In this document: piece after piece, positions 1-5,454 of the stretch
Layout of the letters: each line of letters opens with the position of its first letter
How positions within the stretch are numbered: position 1 is the first letter of the stretch
NCBI GenBank assembly: GCA_003139735.1
Contig: PLGA01000169.1
Span: 1 to 13,201, forward strand
Source of the DNA: Bryobacterales bacterium
GTDB lineage: Bacteria; Acidobacteriota; Terriglobia; Bryobacterales; Bryobacteraceae
DNA length: 13,201 bases
Direction of reading: 5' to 3'
Position numbers and translations under genes: made by a program
Notes under the pieces: model-generated
What the model was told of the DNA's origin: nothing
What the model saw: the letters and a program-made list of their open reading frames with translations, nothing else
Databases searched by the model: none

Positions 1-256
1 ATCTCCGACAGACTCCTAGGGCATTGTGGATCGCGAGATCCCAGCGGTCTTGGCCGCCGTACATCATCTCGTCGCCGAAGAACAGTCTTGACGCGAGCAG
101 TTGCAGCCGAAGTACGAATTCTGCGTCGAGATCGCCATCGAAAGCCGGTTTACGGAGTGGTCGGAACGCCAGGCGCGCCGCTTCGGTAAAGATGTTTCCG
201 CTGTTGAGCGGAAACTGGTGGCGACCGCCACGCCTGGACGGGGCGTGAACTTTCAT
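1..256 (-). CDS. Partial hypothetical protein, runs off the left edge
   Basis: A minus-strand frame runs from an ATG at 256-254 to the window edge, 85 codons without a stop, with about two thirds G or C at third positions. The N-terminal part is basic; the later part reads like a folded protein, with segments such as AEFVLRLQLLASRLFFGDE and GGQDRWDLAIHNALG. I do not recognise a family. No convincing Shine-Dalgarno sequence precedes the ATG. It would be transcribed divergently from the mazEF-like operon that begins at 335. The opposite strand also has a fairly open frame from 101, with a stop at 89-91, so a chance frame is possible. The call rests on frame openness only. Confidence 0.3.
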   Translation of the reverse strand, partial: MKVHAPSRRGGRHQFPLNSGNIFTEAARLAFRPLRKPAFDGDLDAEFVLRLQLLASRLFFGDEMMYGGQDRWDLAIHNALGVCRR

Positions 257-300
257 GAGGATCAGCTTCGGCGGCTAAGCGCTTCAGGCGCTCCTTGTGG

Positions 301-329
301 GCCCTATACGTGTACAATACGTATAGGGC
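301..329. promoter_or_regulatory. Palindromic operator overlapping the promoter of the mazEF-like operon
   Basis: A perfect inverted repeat has 10-base arms GCCCTATACG (301-310) and CGTATAGGGC (320-329) around a 9-base spacer. The spacer holds TACAAT (313-318), a good -10 box, so a repressor bound here would block the promoter. The antitoxin ATG follows 5 bases after the right arm. Type II antitoxins usually autorepress, so this is probably the antitoxin's own operator. I see no good -35 element at normal spacing. Confidence 0.7.
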
Positions 330-334
330 GTGTT

Positions 335-577
335 ATGAAGCGAAAGCTTACCATTACTGTTAGTGAGGCCGTCTATGAGGGCCTTCATCGGATGATCGGC
401 CGACGCCGGATTAGTCAGTTTATCGAGAAACTCGCTCGTCCCCACGTCGTGCCCCAGGACATTGAAGCTTCCTACCGCGACATGGCCGCCGACCAGGTGC
501 GCGAACAAGAGGCGCTGGAGTGGTCCGAAGGCGTAATCGCGGACTCCGTTGTCACGGGTCCCCATGCTGCGCGGTGA
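335..577 (+). CDS. Antitoxin, ribbon-helix-helix type, partner of MazF
   Basis: An 80-residue protein beginning [20 protein letters not shown]. The short N-terminal beta strand (KLTITVSE) followed by two helices around [20 protein letters not shown] fits a ribbon-helix-helix DNA-binding domain. The acidic second half (about residues 40-72, including [10 protein letters not shown]) is the expected toxin-binding tail. The ATG at 335 is preferred over the longer frame from 101, because the conserved domain starts here and the operator palindrome would otherwise lie inside the gene. Its stop codon overlaps the start of the mazF-like gene by 14 bases, which suggests translational coupling. The protein probably neutralises that RNase and, with it, represses the operon through the palindrome at 301-329. 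Family assignment is secure; the exact MazE subfamily is not. Confidence 0.85.
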   Translation: MKRKLTITVSEAVYEGLHRMIGRRRISQFIEKLARPHVVPQDIEASYRDMAADQVREQEALEWSEGVIADSVVTGPHAAR

Positions 578-896
578 GGTCTGGTGGGTCGATTTCGATC
601 CGTCGCTCGGCGGTGAAATCCAGAAAACCCGTCCTGCCGTCATCGTCAGTAATGACGCGTCCAACCGCAACCTCAATCGCGTTCAGGTCGTTCCGATTAC
701 CAGTAATATCGTCCGCGTCTACCCGTGTGAAGCCCGAATCGACTTAAACGGCGAGCCATGCAAAGCAATGGCCGACCAGATCGCCACCGTCGGCAAGCAG
801 CGGCTCAAATCCAAGCTGGCGACCTTGTCGCTTGATGACATTCGCTCGGTCGAACGAGCCATCCGCATCCAACTCGGCCTCCACTCCGGGGCGTAA
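564..896 (+). CDS. mazF: Toxin, MazF/PemK-family endoribonuclease
   Basis: A 110-residue protein starting [20 protein letters not shown], the classic MazF/PemK opening. It continues with [10 protein letters not shown] (Arg23 is the likely catalytic arginine), QVVPITSN (Thr46 the likely catalytic threonine) and the late motif [17 protein letters not shown]. MazF toxins cleave single-stranded mRNA at short sequences and arrest growth when the antitoxin is lost. The ATG at 564 is chosen over a TTG at 549 because family members start at the motif x-RGEVWWVD. The gene overlaps the upstream antitoxin by 14 bases and forms the second gene of a two-gene operon. All expected motifs are present and the length is normal, so it is probably functional. 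A gap of about 140 bases separates it from the next TA pair. Confidence 0.93.
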   Translation: MLRGEVWWVDFDPSLGGEIQKTRPAVIVSNDASNRNLNRVQVVPITSNIVRVYPCEARIDLNGEPCKAMADQIATVGKQRLKSKLATLSLDDIRSVERAIRIQLGLHSGA

Positions 897-980
897 TCCG
901 CTTCGACGGCGAACTCTCGGATCTCGGGTAGTCGCTTCTCCGGGATGTGGTGCGGCTGCTGGTTTTGGTTGCCCGCAAGT

Positions 981-1038
981 TTCACTCCGAAGAGGTATTC
1001 ATGATACAATGAGACTGGTCAATTCGACTGGTTGATTC
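981..1038 (+). promoter_or_regulatory. Promoter and tandem-repeat leader of vapBC (first copy)
   Basis: A TTCACT -35-like hexamer (981-986), an 18-base spacer and TACAAT (1005-1010) form a plausible sigma-70-type promoter. Directly after it come two adjacent 13-base direct repeats, GACTGGTCAATTC (1013-1025) and GACTGGTTGATTC (1026-1038), matching at 11 of 13 positions and ending one base before the vapB ATG. They lie where a VapBC complex could bind for autorepression and also where a ribosome-binding site would be expected. No Shine-Dalgarno sequence is visible. Confidence 0.5.
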
Positions 1039-1039
1039 C

Positions 1040-1285
1040 ATGCGTGAGATTCAAGCCTCGGTAGCCAAAGTTCATCTCCCCCAACTCCTGGACGAAGTGG
1101 AGCGGGGCGCAACGCTCATTATCACGCGTCACGGACGCCGCATCGCGCGGATCGTGCCCGAGGTCGACCGGCGGCAGCAGGAGGTCGACAAAGCCCTCGC
1201 TGCCATCCGGGAGCTTGGCAAACGCACCGGCAGGATCACCCTCGGAGAGTTGCTGTCGGCCCGCGATGAGGGACGCAAGTCCTGA
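1040..1285 (+). CDS. vapB: Antitoxin, Phd/YefM-type VapB
   Basis: An 81-residue protein, MREIQASVAKVHLPQLLDEV at the start. The pattern of a short strand, a helix of the kind KxxLPxLLDxVERG, and then the strand TLIITRHGRRIARIVP is diagnostic of the Phd/YefM fold, which binds DNA as a dimer. The C-terminal half from about residue 45 (QEVDKALAAIRELGKRTGRI) is the toxin-binding helix region. It should neutralise the PIN toxin encoded immediately downstream; stop and start codons overlap as TGATG. The adjacent 13-base direct repeats in the leader are candidate operators. The ATG at 1040 is the only start consistent with the domain boundary. The same antitoxin type recurs at 5864-6109 and 6205-6483. 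Confidence 0.9.
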   Translation: MREIQASVAKVHLPQLLDEVERGATLIITRHGRRIARIVPEVDRRQQEVDKALAAIRELGKRTGRITLGELLSARDEGRKS

Positions 1286-1740
1286 TGGCATTCGTGCTGG
1301 ATGCATCGATCACGGCATGCTGGGCATTCGACGATGAAGACCACCCCGACGCCAGCTTGGCTTTCGAGCGAATGCGCGCCGAGGACGGCGTCGTACCCTG
1401 CCTGTGGTGGTTCGAGGTGCGAAACATCCTGATCGTGAACGAACGCCGGCGGCGGATCACCGAATCCGACACCGCCTCTTTTCTGCGGAATCTTTCGCTG
1501 CTTCGAATCCGAGTGGACCGGTCTCCTGACGAAAACGCAGTCCTTCGCCTAGCCCGCACTCACCGGCTGTCCGTATACGATGCCACCTACCTGGAATTGG
1601 CTCAGCGGGAAGGCTTACCCCTGGCAACGCTCGATGCCGATCTGCGAAGGGCGGCGCTCCGCGAAGGGGTTGCGCTGGTTTCTCGCGCCGCCGCAGCGCC
1701 GGAGGTCTCTCCGGCGGATCCGACGTTTCCGGGGAACTAG
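1285..1740 (+). CDS. vapC: Toxin, PIN-domain ribonuclease VapC
   Basis: A 151-residue PIN-domain protein. The four acidic metal-binding positions are visible: Asp6 in FVLDASI, Glu44 in WWFEVRN, Asp99 in LSVYDATYLELA and Asp117 in LATLDADL. VapC toxins are Mg2+-dependent RNases that typically cut tRNA or rRNA. The gene shares one base with the end of vapB, so the two are translationally coupled. The PIN domain ends near residue 133; a loosely conserved, Ala/Pro-rich tail of about 18 residues (APEVSPADPTFPGN at the end) is unusual for the family and may be junction sequence read through to the first stop. It resembles the second VapC at 5451-5867, consistent with a shared subfamily. The catalytic set is complete, so activity is likely. 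Confidence 0.93.
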   Translation: MAFVLDASITACWAFDDEDHPDASLAFERMRAEDGVVPCLWWFEVRNILIVNERRRRITESDTASFLRNLSLLRIRVDRSPDENAVLRLARTHRLSVYDATYLELAQREGLPLATLDADLRRAALREGVALVSRAAAAPEVSPADPTFPGN

Positions 1741-1784
1741 GTTTTCAGAGAGGTTGACCAGGCAGGCCGCAAGCACCACAGGGC

Positions 1785-2963
1785 TCAGCCTGAGATGTCG
1801 CGAAGCAGAGAAGATAGTGGAACGGCTTCAGTAGACGGGTCCAGACGATAACGCTCCGTCCCGGGATATACGACAAAGCGATGGGTAGCCTCGACGTCTT
1901 CACACGCCAGGTGAAATCCTTTGCCGGGTCGGGGGTTGAGCGACCGCTTGACTTCCACGGCCCACAGCCGCCGTGGCCCGAGATCCAGCAACAAATCAAT
2001 CTCCGCTCCCGCCGCCGTCCGGTAGAACCAGGCACTTGCGCCAGCCGGGGCGGCCGCGACGAGGTTCTCGATGACGAAGCCTTCCCAGCTCGACCCTGCC
2101 ACCGGGTGCCCAAGCAGCTGCTCGTGGTCCGTCAGTACTAGCAGGGCGTGGACGAGTCCGCTATCGCGAACAAATACCTTGGGCGACCTGACCAGACGCT
2201 TGGCAAGGTTGGCGGTCCAGGGCTGCAGCCGTCTGACCAGCAGCAAATCCACTAGGATGTCGAGGTACCGGGCTATCGTCTGGCCGCTGACGCCCAAGCC
2301 GGCGGCTAGGCGAGCGGCATTGAGCAGCTGACCTTGATTGTGGGCCAGCATCCGCCAGAAGCGGTGCAGGGTCTCTGCTGGCACGCGCGGTCCGAGCGCC
2401 GGGATATCGCGTTCCAGGTACGTTTGAATGAAGGCGATCCGCCACGTGAAACTGGACATGTCATTCGCTGCCAGATAGCTGTCGGGGAATCCGCCGCGCA
2501 CCCACAGCCTGTCCGCAGCATCGGCCCCCAACCTCTGGACTTCCGGCAGAACAAAGGGCGTCAGTTCCAGGTAGGCGATGCGCCCCGCCAGACTCTCCGC
2601 CGATTGCCGCAGCAAATCCATCGAAGCCGAGCCGAGCAACAGGAACTCGCCTACGCGGATGCCCTTTCGGCGACGCTGGTCGATCACACCGCGCAGCACC
2701 TGGAACAGCCCTGGCGCGCGCTGAATCTCATCGAGAATCACCAAGCGGTCTTCGTGCGTCGAGAGATACAATTCGGCATCTGACAATTTCGCACGGTCCG
2801 ACGGAAGCTCCAGGTCGAGATAGATTGCCCTCTCGGGCAAGGCGTCCGCGAGCGCTTGAGCTAGGGTCGTCTTGCCGGACTGGCGTGGCCCCAGCAGGGC
2901 GACCGCCGGAAAGCCGGCCAGCAGTTCCTGGACTCTAGGTTGCGCCGCGCGAGCGATCACCAT
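1785..2963 (-). CDS. AAA-type ATPase with DUF4143 C-terminal domain
   Basis: A 392-residue protein of the bacterial/archaeal AAA_14-DUF4143 family. Walker A is GPRQSGKTT (residues 25-33), Walker B is LVILDEIQRAP (about 74-84), and a sensor-like LLLGSAS follows. The C-terminal DUF4143 part has VFVRDSGLVHALL, SSWEGFVIENL (about 291-301) and a PD-(D/E)xK-like pattern, AGAEIDLLLD followed by WAVEVKRS (Glu321, Asp323, Glu337, Lys339). The biochemical role of the family is not established; its genes are very common in TA-rich and mobile regions. The ATG at 2963 gives the usual family start (MVIARAAQPRVQELL), so upstream in-frame starts at 2981 and 2978 were not used. A TATAAT hexamer lies just upstream on the minus strand (2972-2967), without a good -35. 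The gene converges with vapC, separated by 44 bases. Confidence 0.93.
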   Translation of the reverse strand: MVIARAAQPRVQELLAGFPAVALLGPRQSGKTTLAQALADALPERAIYLDLELPSDRAKLSDAELYLSTHEDRLVILDEIQRAPGLFQVLRGVIDQRRRKGIRVGEFLLLGSASMDLLRQSAESLAGRIAYLELTPFVLPEVQRLGADAADRLWVRGGFPDSYLAANDMSSFTWRIAFIQTYLERDIPALGPRVPAETLHRFWRMLAHNQGQLLNAARLAAGLGVSGQTIARYLDILVDLLLVRRLQPWTANLAKRLVRSPKVFVRDSGLVHALLVLTDHEQLLGHPVAGSSWEGFVIENLVAAAPAGASAWFYRTAAGAEIDLLLDLGPRRLWAVEVKRSLNPRPGKGFHLACEDVEATHRFVVYPGTERYRLDPSTEAVPLSSLLRDISG

Positions 2964-3039
2964 GTAATTATACCGCATCATGGAAGATTTGCATGGAGAA
3001 TGGTGGTCGAACTCCGGTCTTGCAAGTAGGGAAGGAAGA

Positions 3040-3319
3040 TCAATCGACGGCGCAGCGGACCCGCCGCTTGTCGACCGATCGCAGATGGTCGATCAGCGCG
3101 AAGTGCTGCTTCGCGAGGCCGCTCTGGCCGGGCGCGAGCGTCGGATAAAGAGTCCCTCGCCCGGAGTCCGGTCACCGACGCCACGCATACAAGCGGAAAG
3201 TGCGGATCGCCGATGACATCCGGATCGTTCACCACCACGCAGGGCCTCACGCCACGCTGCCCGTGGCCGATCGTGGGGTCCAGTTCCACCACCGTGTCGG
3301 CGCCGCGGCCGAGTCTCAC
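3040..3319 (-). pseudogene. mazF: mazF-like toxin gene broken by two 1-base deletions
   Basis: Read from a GTG at 3319, the first 51 codons encode a MazF-type start: VVELDPTIGHGQRGVRPCVV, then VNDPDVIGDPHFPLVCVASV and TG. The frame then changes. One missing base gives TPGEG; a second gives TLYPTLAPGQSGLAK, followed by FALIDHLRSVDKRRVR, ending at a TGA at 3042-3040. Restoring one base at each glycine codon (GG-) yields a continuous 93-residue MazF homologue with its conserved late motif ALIDHLRSVDKRR. It also lacks the last 15 or so residues usual in the family. A GGAGG sequence sits upstream of the GTG. The toxin is therefore inactive as written unless these are sequencing errors. It follows a candidate antitoxin, overlapping as GTGA. 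Confidence 0.75.
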
Positions 3320-3477
3320 TTGCCTCCCTCCACCCAGCCCTCGCCCGGAACCCACCGAACCGACTTGCCGGCGCTGCTCTCGACGAGCGCCTCGACACCT
3401 TCCTCAGGCAACCCGCACGTCCATTCCTCGAGTCCCTGCTCAGCGAGTTGAGCGCTTTCGGGGTAGGGTTGATGCAA
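3316..3477 (-). CDS. Candidate antitoxin upstream of the broken mazF
   Basis: A frame with good third-position GC ends in a TGA overlapping the GTG of the mazF-like pseudogene, the usual antitoxin-toxin arrangement. Taken from a TTG at 3477 it encodes 53 residues, including ESAQLAEQGLEEWTCGLPEE and ALVESSAGKSVRWVPGEGW. I do not recognise a DNA-binding domain; the sequence is acidic, as toxin-binding antitoxin tails often are. The start is uncertain because the first codons overlap, in another frame, the end of a zinc-ribbon-like reading frame. This could instead be the frameshifted 3' half of that gene. Position next to mazF is the main argument for the antitoxin call. Confidence 0.4.
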   Translation of the reverse strand: MHQPYPESAQLAEQGLEEWTCGLPEEGVEALVESSAGKSVRWVPGEGWVEGGK

Positions 3478-3572
3478 ATCTTCGCGACCACCCCGTCGCC
3501 TTCAACCCACTCGTGCGGCGTGTGCTCGCCGCAAGCCGTGCAGAACGACAAGGTACGTGGCGCGCCCAGCAT
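3432..3572 (-). pseudogene. Small CxxC (zinc-ribbon-like) protein, probably truncated
   Basis: From an ATG at 3572 the minus strand encodes MLGAPRTLSFCTACGEHTPH, then EWVEGDGVVAKICIN and a short Lys/Leu helix ending near Asp47 (3432). The CTACGxHTPHEW motif resembles small phage and mobile-element zinc-ribbon proteins, but the expected second CxxC is not complete (CIN then PTPKAL). Beyond 3432 the frame stays open to 3093, but the composition becomes Arg/Ser/Gly-rich and lies opposite better frames, so I end the gene there. A frameshift into the 3477-3316 frame is possible. Function unknown; the cysteines suggest metal binding. Confidence 0.4.
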
Positions 3573-3626
3573 TGGTTCGCCGTTCTGCCTCCCGCGCGTG
3601 CAAGTCACCCTCCTGCAGCCCTTCGT

Positions 3627-3797
3627 TCACAAATCCACAAGGGCACACCCGTACAGCCCGCGCACTTCCGTTTCCTTCACCTCGAACTTCGCGAAGATCC
3701 GGTCCCATTTTGCGTTGTCGAGGCACGCGCGGCATGAGCCGCACGTACAGCCCTTGTATGGCGCAAGCGGTGGAAGCGCGGTTAGTTCGCGGGACAC
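3627..3797 (-). CDS. Small cysteine-motif protein of unknown function
   Basis: A 56-residue frame from a GTG at 3797 to a TGA at 3627. Its core is YKGCTCGSCRACLDNAKWDR, followed by IFAKFEVKETEVRGLYGCAL and VDL at the end. Four cysteines in C-x-C-x2-C-x2-C spacing precede a WDRIFxKFE helix. Similar short proteins occur, as far as I recall, in acidobacterial and phage-related regions, and none has an assigned role. Metal binding is a reasonable inference from the cysteines. The start overlaps the end of the upstream small frame (3913-3782) by 16 bases, and the zinc-ribbon-like frame at 3572 follows after a 54-base gap, so the three could be one transcript. No clear Shine-Dalgarno precedes the GTG. 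Confidence 0.5.
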   Translation of the reverse strand: MSRELTALPPLAPYKGCTCGSCRACLDNAKWDRIFAKFEVKETEVRGLYGCALVDL

Positions 3798-3913
3798 CGC
3801 AGCGGTTGATGCGGCACGCGAGTGCGGGCCGATTCTGCTCTGTTCGGTGGAAGTGGGTCCCCACGCTCTGCTGCGCGAAACAAGGAGTACGCGCTGGGCT
3901 TAGATCGCTGCAT
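3782..3913 (-). CDS. Possible small protein, 43 residues
   Basis: An ATG at 3913 with GGGAG five bases upstream opens a 43-residue frame, MQRSKPSAYSLFRAAERGDP at the start, rich in Pro and Arg. Its TAA lies 16 bases inside the next small gene (GTG at 3797), typical of coupled genes. No domain is recognisable. Support is only the ribosome-binding site and the overlap; a chance frame cannot be excluded. Confidence 0.3.
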   Translation of the reverse strand: MQRSKPSAYSLFRAAERGDPLPPNRAESARTRVPHQPLRCPAN

Positions 3914-4144
3914 ATTCGCTCCCGGCCTTGAAATCTCTGGTGCGGCCCGTTCCTCCCAATGAGCGCGGTCATTAGGCCGCGCTGTTCGTGAGCGCGCGGG
4001 CTCGAACGTTGAGCACCGGGCCGCAAGACCAAACTACGCCGCAATTGCAGGGTGGTAAAGTCCCATGCGTACTCGAAGGGAACCAGTACCATGCTCAGGT
4101 CTTCGCCTGCCCGCGCCTCCTGCGGCCTTGCGGCGGTGGCGGCG
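3914..4144. other. Gap without a recognisable gene
   Basis: No frame on either strand here has both a family match and a convincing start. A minus-strand frame from an ATG at 4092 begins MVLVPFEYAWDFTTLQLRRS but soon becomes Arg/Ser-rich and runs across the small genes downstream in another frame, so it is not called. This segment separates the small cysteine-motif genes from the HicB/PIN locus. Confidence 0.5.
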
Positions 4145-4322
4145 CTAACCGTCTTTCGGCCAAACGTTCACAACGAGCGCCGGCAGGTGCTCTTCGGCTT
4201 CAGCATACGCCGCCTCGGGGACGAAAAACGAAACCTGCCCCGGCGTAGGTTTCGACCTCACGCACCTGCCTCCCCAGGACGGCCCGCACGAGTACATTGG
4301 CGTCGACAGGAAACTTGGCCAT
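4145..4322 (-). pseudogene. PIN-domain toxin fragment, frameshifted and truncated, partner of HicB
   Basis: The ATG at 4322 directly follows the TGA of the HicB-like gene. The product begins MAKFPVDANVLVRAVLGRQV, with Asp7 in the position of the first PIN catalytic aspartate, then REVETYAG. One extra G in a GGGG run after codon 27 shifts the frame; in the next frame the protein continues QVSFFVPEAAYAEAEEHLPA, including the Glu of the second acidic motif (AYAEAEEHL). It then ends after VVNVWPKDG at a TAG (4147-4145). PIN proteins of this kind are about 130-145 residues, so two of the four acidic motifs are missing. It cannot be an active RNase as written. The first eight residues also look like a HicA start. 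Confidence 0.7.
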
Positions 4323-4550
4323 TCAGGCTGGAATGGTCGCTTCGACGACGAACGCCTCCAGGAGGGGCGAGTCATCAGGCAGAACTTCAGCGCCAAACGT
4401 CTCGATGTGAAACCGGATGGCGGACTTGACATCGGCGAGGGCTTCCTCGTAGTTGCTGCCTTCGCCCACCACAACCCCCTTCAGGCCAAGAGGGTAGGCC
4501 ACATAGCCATCCGCGTGCTTCTCGACGATGATTTTGACTTGCCTTGCCAT
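4323..4550 (-). CDS. hicB: HicB-family antitoxin
   Basis: A 75-residue protein, MARQVKIIVEKHADGYVAYP, then LGLKGVVVGEG and YEEALADVKSAIRFHIETFG. The core of a strand, HADGYVAYPLGLKGVVVGEG, and an amphipathic helix of the form EEALADVKSAI is the HicB partial RNase H-like fold that binds HicA toxins. There is no additional C-terminal DNA-binding domain. The ATG at 4550 matches the family start; a longer start at 4571 is possible, and neither has a well-spaced Shine-Dalgarno. Its expected partner is HicA, an mRNA interferase, but the gene immediately downstream (stop and start adjacent, TGA-ATG) is a broken PIN-domain gene. The antitoxin itself is intact. Confidence 0.85.
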   Translation of the reverse strand: MARQVKIIVEKHADGYVAYPLGLKGVVVGEGSNYEEALADVKSAIRFHIETFGAEVLPDDSPLLEAFVVEATIPA

Positions 4551-4588
4551 TCCCTGTCTGAAGTCTACCATGGCGCGTCGCGGCTAGG

Positions 4589-4795
4589 CTGACGTTCGCC
4601 GCATTGCGCGCGATACCCGGGGGTACGGCGCGGAGCTTGCTACGGCGAATCACAGCAGCCGCCGTTCCCGACCCGGGTAAGGCGGCAAAGTCCCATTACG
4701 GCGAGAGATCTCTCAAATCTCAACCATTTGCGAAAATTGATACGGCAGTAAAAGCTTGTGGCGGTACGGCATAATTCGCTTGTTGTTGTGCGACA
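4589..4795. repeat. Dispersed repeat, copy A (207 bp)
   Basis: This segment recurs, in the same orientation and about 90% identical by eye, at 11058-11261. It begins CTGACGTTCGCCGCATTG and ends TTGTTGTTGTGCGACA. Inside is the perfect 12-base palindrome GAGAGATCTCTC and a GCCG...CGGC stem. Copies differ by substitutions and short indels of 1-2 bases. It encodes no long frame, and no clear terminal inverted repeat or target duplication is visible. It could be a small non-autonomous mobile element or an intergenic repeat. Its right edge abuts the broken end of a TIG/IPT gene fragment. Confidence 0.85.
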
Positions 4796-5062
4796 ATCGC
4801 CGAAGATATCGCTGATCTGCAGAGTATTGGAAACAAAAGTCGTCGCGAGCGCGGCGCCCGCGAAGTACACAGTTGCTCCCTTCGCGAAGCCCGTGCCATC
4901 GATCATGATCGTCGCACTGCCCGGATTCGCCGGATTGGGACTAACCGAGGCGATGACTGGCTGCGGGTTCTGGAGGTTCACGGTCACGCCAGCCTCGGGC
5001 TCCGGGATCCGCGTGGCTGATCGCCGCGATCCGACGTCCTGAACCGCGCCGCCTACGGGCAT
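4796..5062 (-). pseudogene. Fragment of a TIG/IPT-domain surface protein
   Basis: The minus-strand frame from an ATG at 5062 encodes EPEAGVTVNLQNPQPVIASV, then SPNPANPGSATIMIDGTGFA, KGATVYFAGAALATTFVS and NTLQI. This is one immunoglobulin-like TIG/IPT repeat, of the kind found many times in the large secreted proteins of Solibacter-like acidobacteria. Homology fades near the right edge of dispersed repeat copy A (4795), after which the frame reads through the repeat. There is no signal peptide, no complete gene and no further repeats, so this is a leftover piece of a larger gene. Confidence 0.7.
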
Positions 5063-5115
5063 GAGCGGACCATTGTCTCTCCGCCGCGGAGAGGATTTGG
5101 CCGCCGTCAATTCCC

Positions 5116-5259
5116 ATGGATGACCTCCGCCTCCTGGAGCGCCTGGCCCGGGAGGAAATGGACCGCCTGGACCTCGAAGAAGCCCACGCCGCTCTGAAAG
5201 AGGCGGCAGAGAAGGGGACCATTCCTCTTCGTGACCTTATGCGGGAACTGGGGGACTGA
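5116..5259 (+). CDS. Short antitoxin-like protein upstream of a relE remnant
   Basis: A 47-residue frame, MDDLRLLERLAREEMDRLDL at the start, then EEAHAALKEAAEKGTIPLRD and LMRELGD. It is strongly charged and almost wholly helical, like the toxin-binding tail of a RelB- or Phd-type antitoxin; no DNA-binding domain precedes it. The stop codon is followed directly by a RelE-like frame, the usual order. No ribosome-binding site is present at the ATG, so the gene may be the 3' part of a longer antitoxin. Function is inferred from composition and position only. Confidence 0.5.
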   Translation: MDDLRLLERLAREEMDRLDLEEAHAALKEAAEKGTIPLRDLMRELGD

Positions 5260-5454
5260 GTCCTGTCTTACCGCATTGAAGTCACTCCCGCCGCGGAACG
5301 GGACCTCCGCAAGGTTGATCCTCACGTCCGCAAGCAAGTGAATCGGGACATTCTCCGCCTGGAAGAGAATCCGCGTCCAGTCGCTGGGGCCATTCGGCGT
5401 CGATATCCGGTATCCCGGCGATGCCGCTGGAGTGCTTCCGGGCGACGAAACTAA
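5260..5454 (+). pseudogene. relE: Truncated RelE/ParE-family toxin
   Basis: Immediately after the antitoxin-like stop, and in the same frame, codons 3 onward read SYRIEVTPAAERDLRKVDPH, then VRKQVNRDILRLEENPRPVA. This is the N-terminal half of a RelE/ParE fold: first strand YRIEVT, the helix AAERDLRKV, a second helix and the ENPRP turn. The strands with the catalytic or core YRIRxGDYRVxY motif are absent; homology stops near 5400 and the frame ends at 5454, 4 bases inside the convergent vapC. There is also no normal start codon (GTC CTG where GTG or ATG is expected). The gene is a remnant, cut at about half length. Confidence 0.75.

Noticed and set aside
101..334. Longer start for the first antitoxin (frame open from 101)
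   Set aside because: It would place the operator palindrome and -10 box inside the gene, and the extra residues match nothing in the antitoxin family.
2334..2783. 149-codon plus-strand frame
   Set aside because: It is antisense to the AAA/DUF4143 gene, whose Walker motifs define the real frame.
3985..4060. tRNA-like stretch around GGGCTCGAACGTTGAGC
   Set aside because: The CTCGAAC resembles a T-loop, but the flanking bases do not form a T-stem and no acceptor or anticodon arm can be folded.
4589..4795. Repeat as a complete insertion sequence
   Set aside because: It is only about 207 bp with no transposase frame and no visible terminal inverted repeats.
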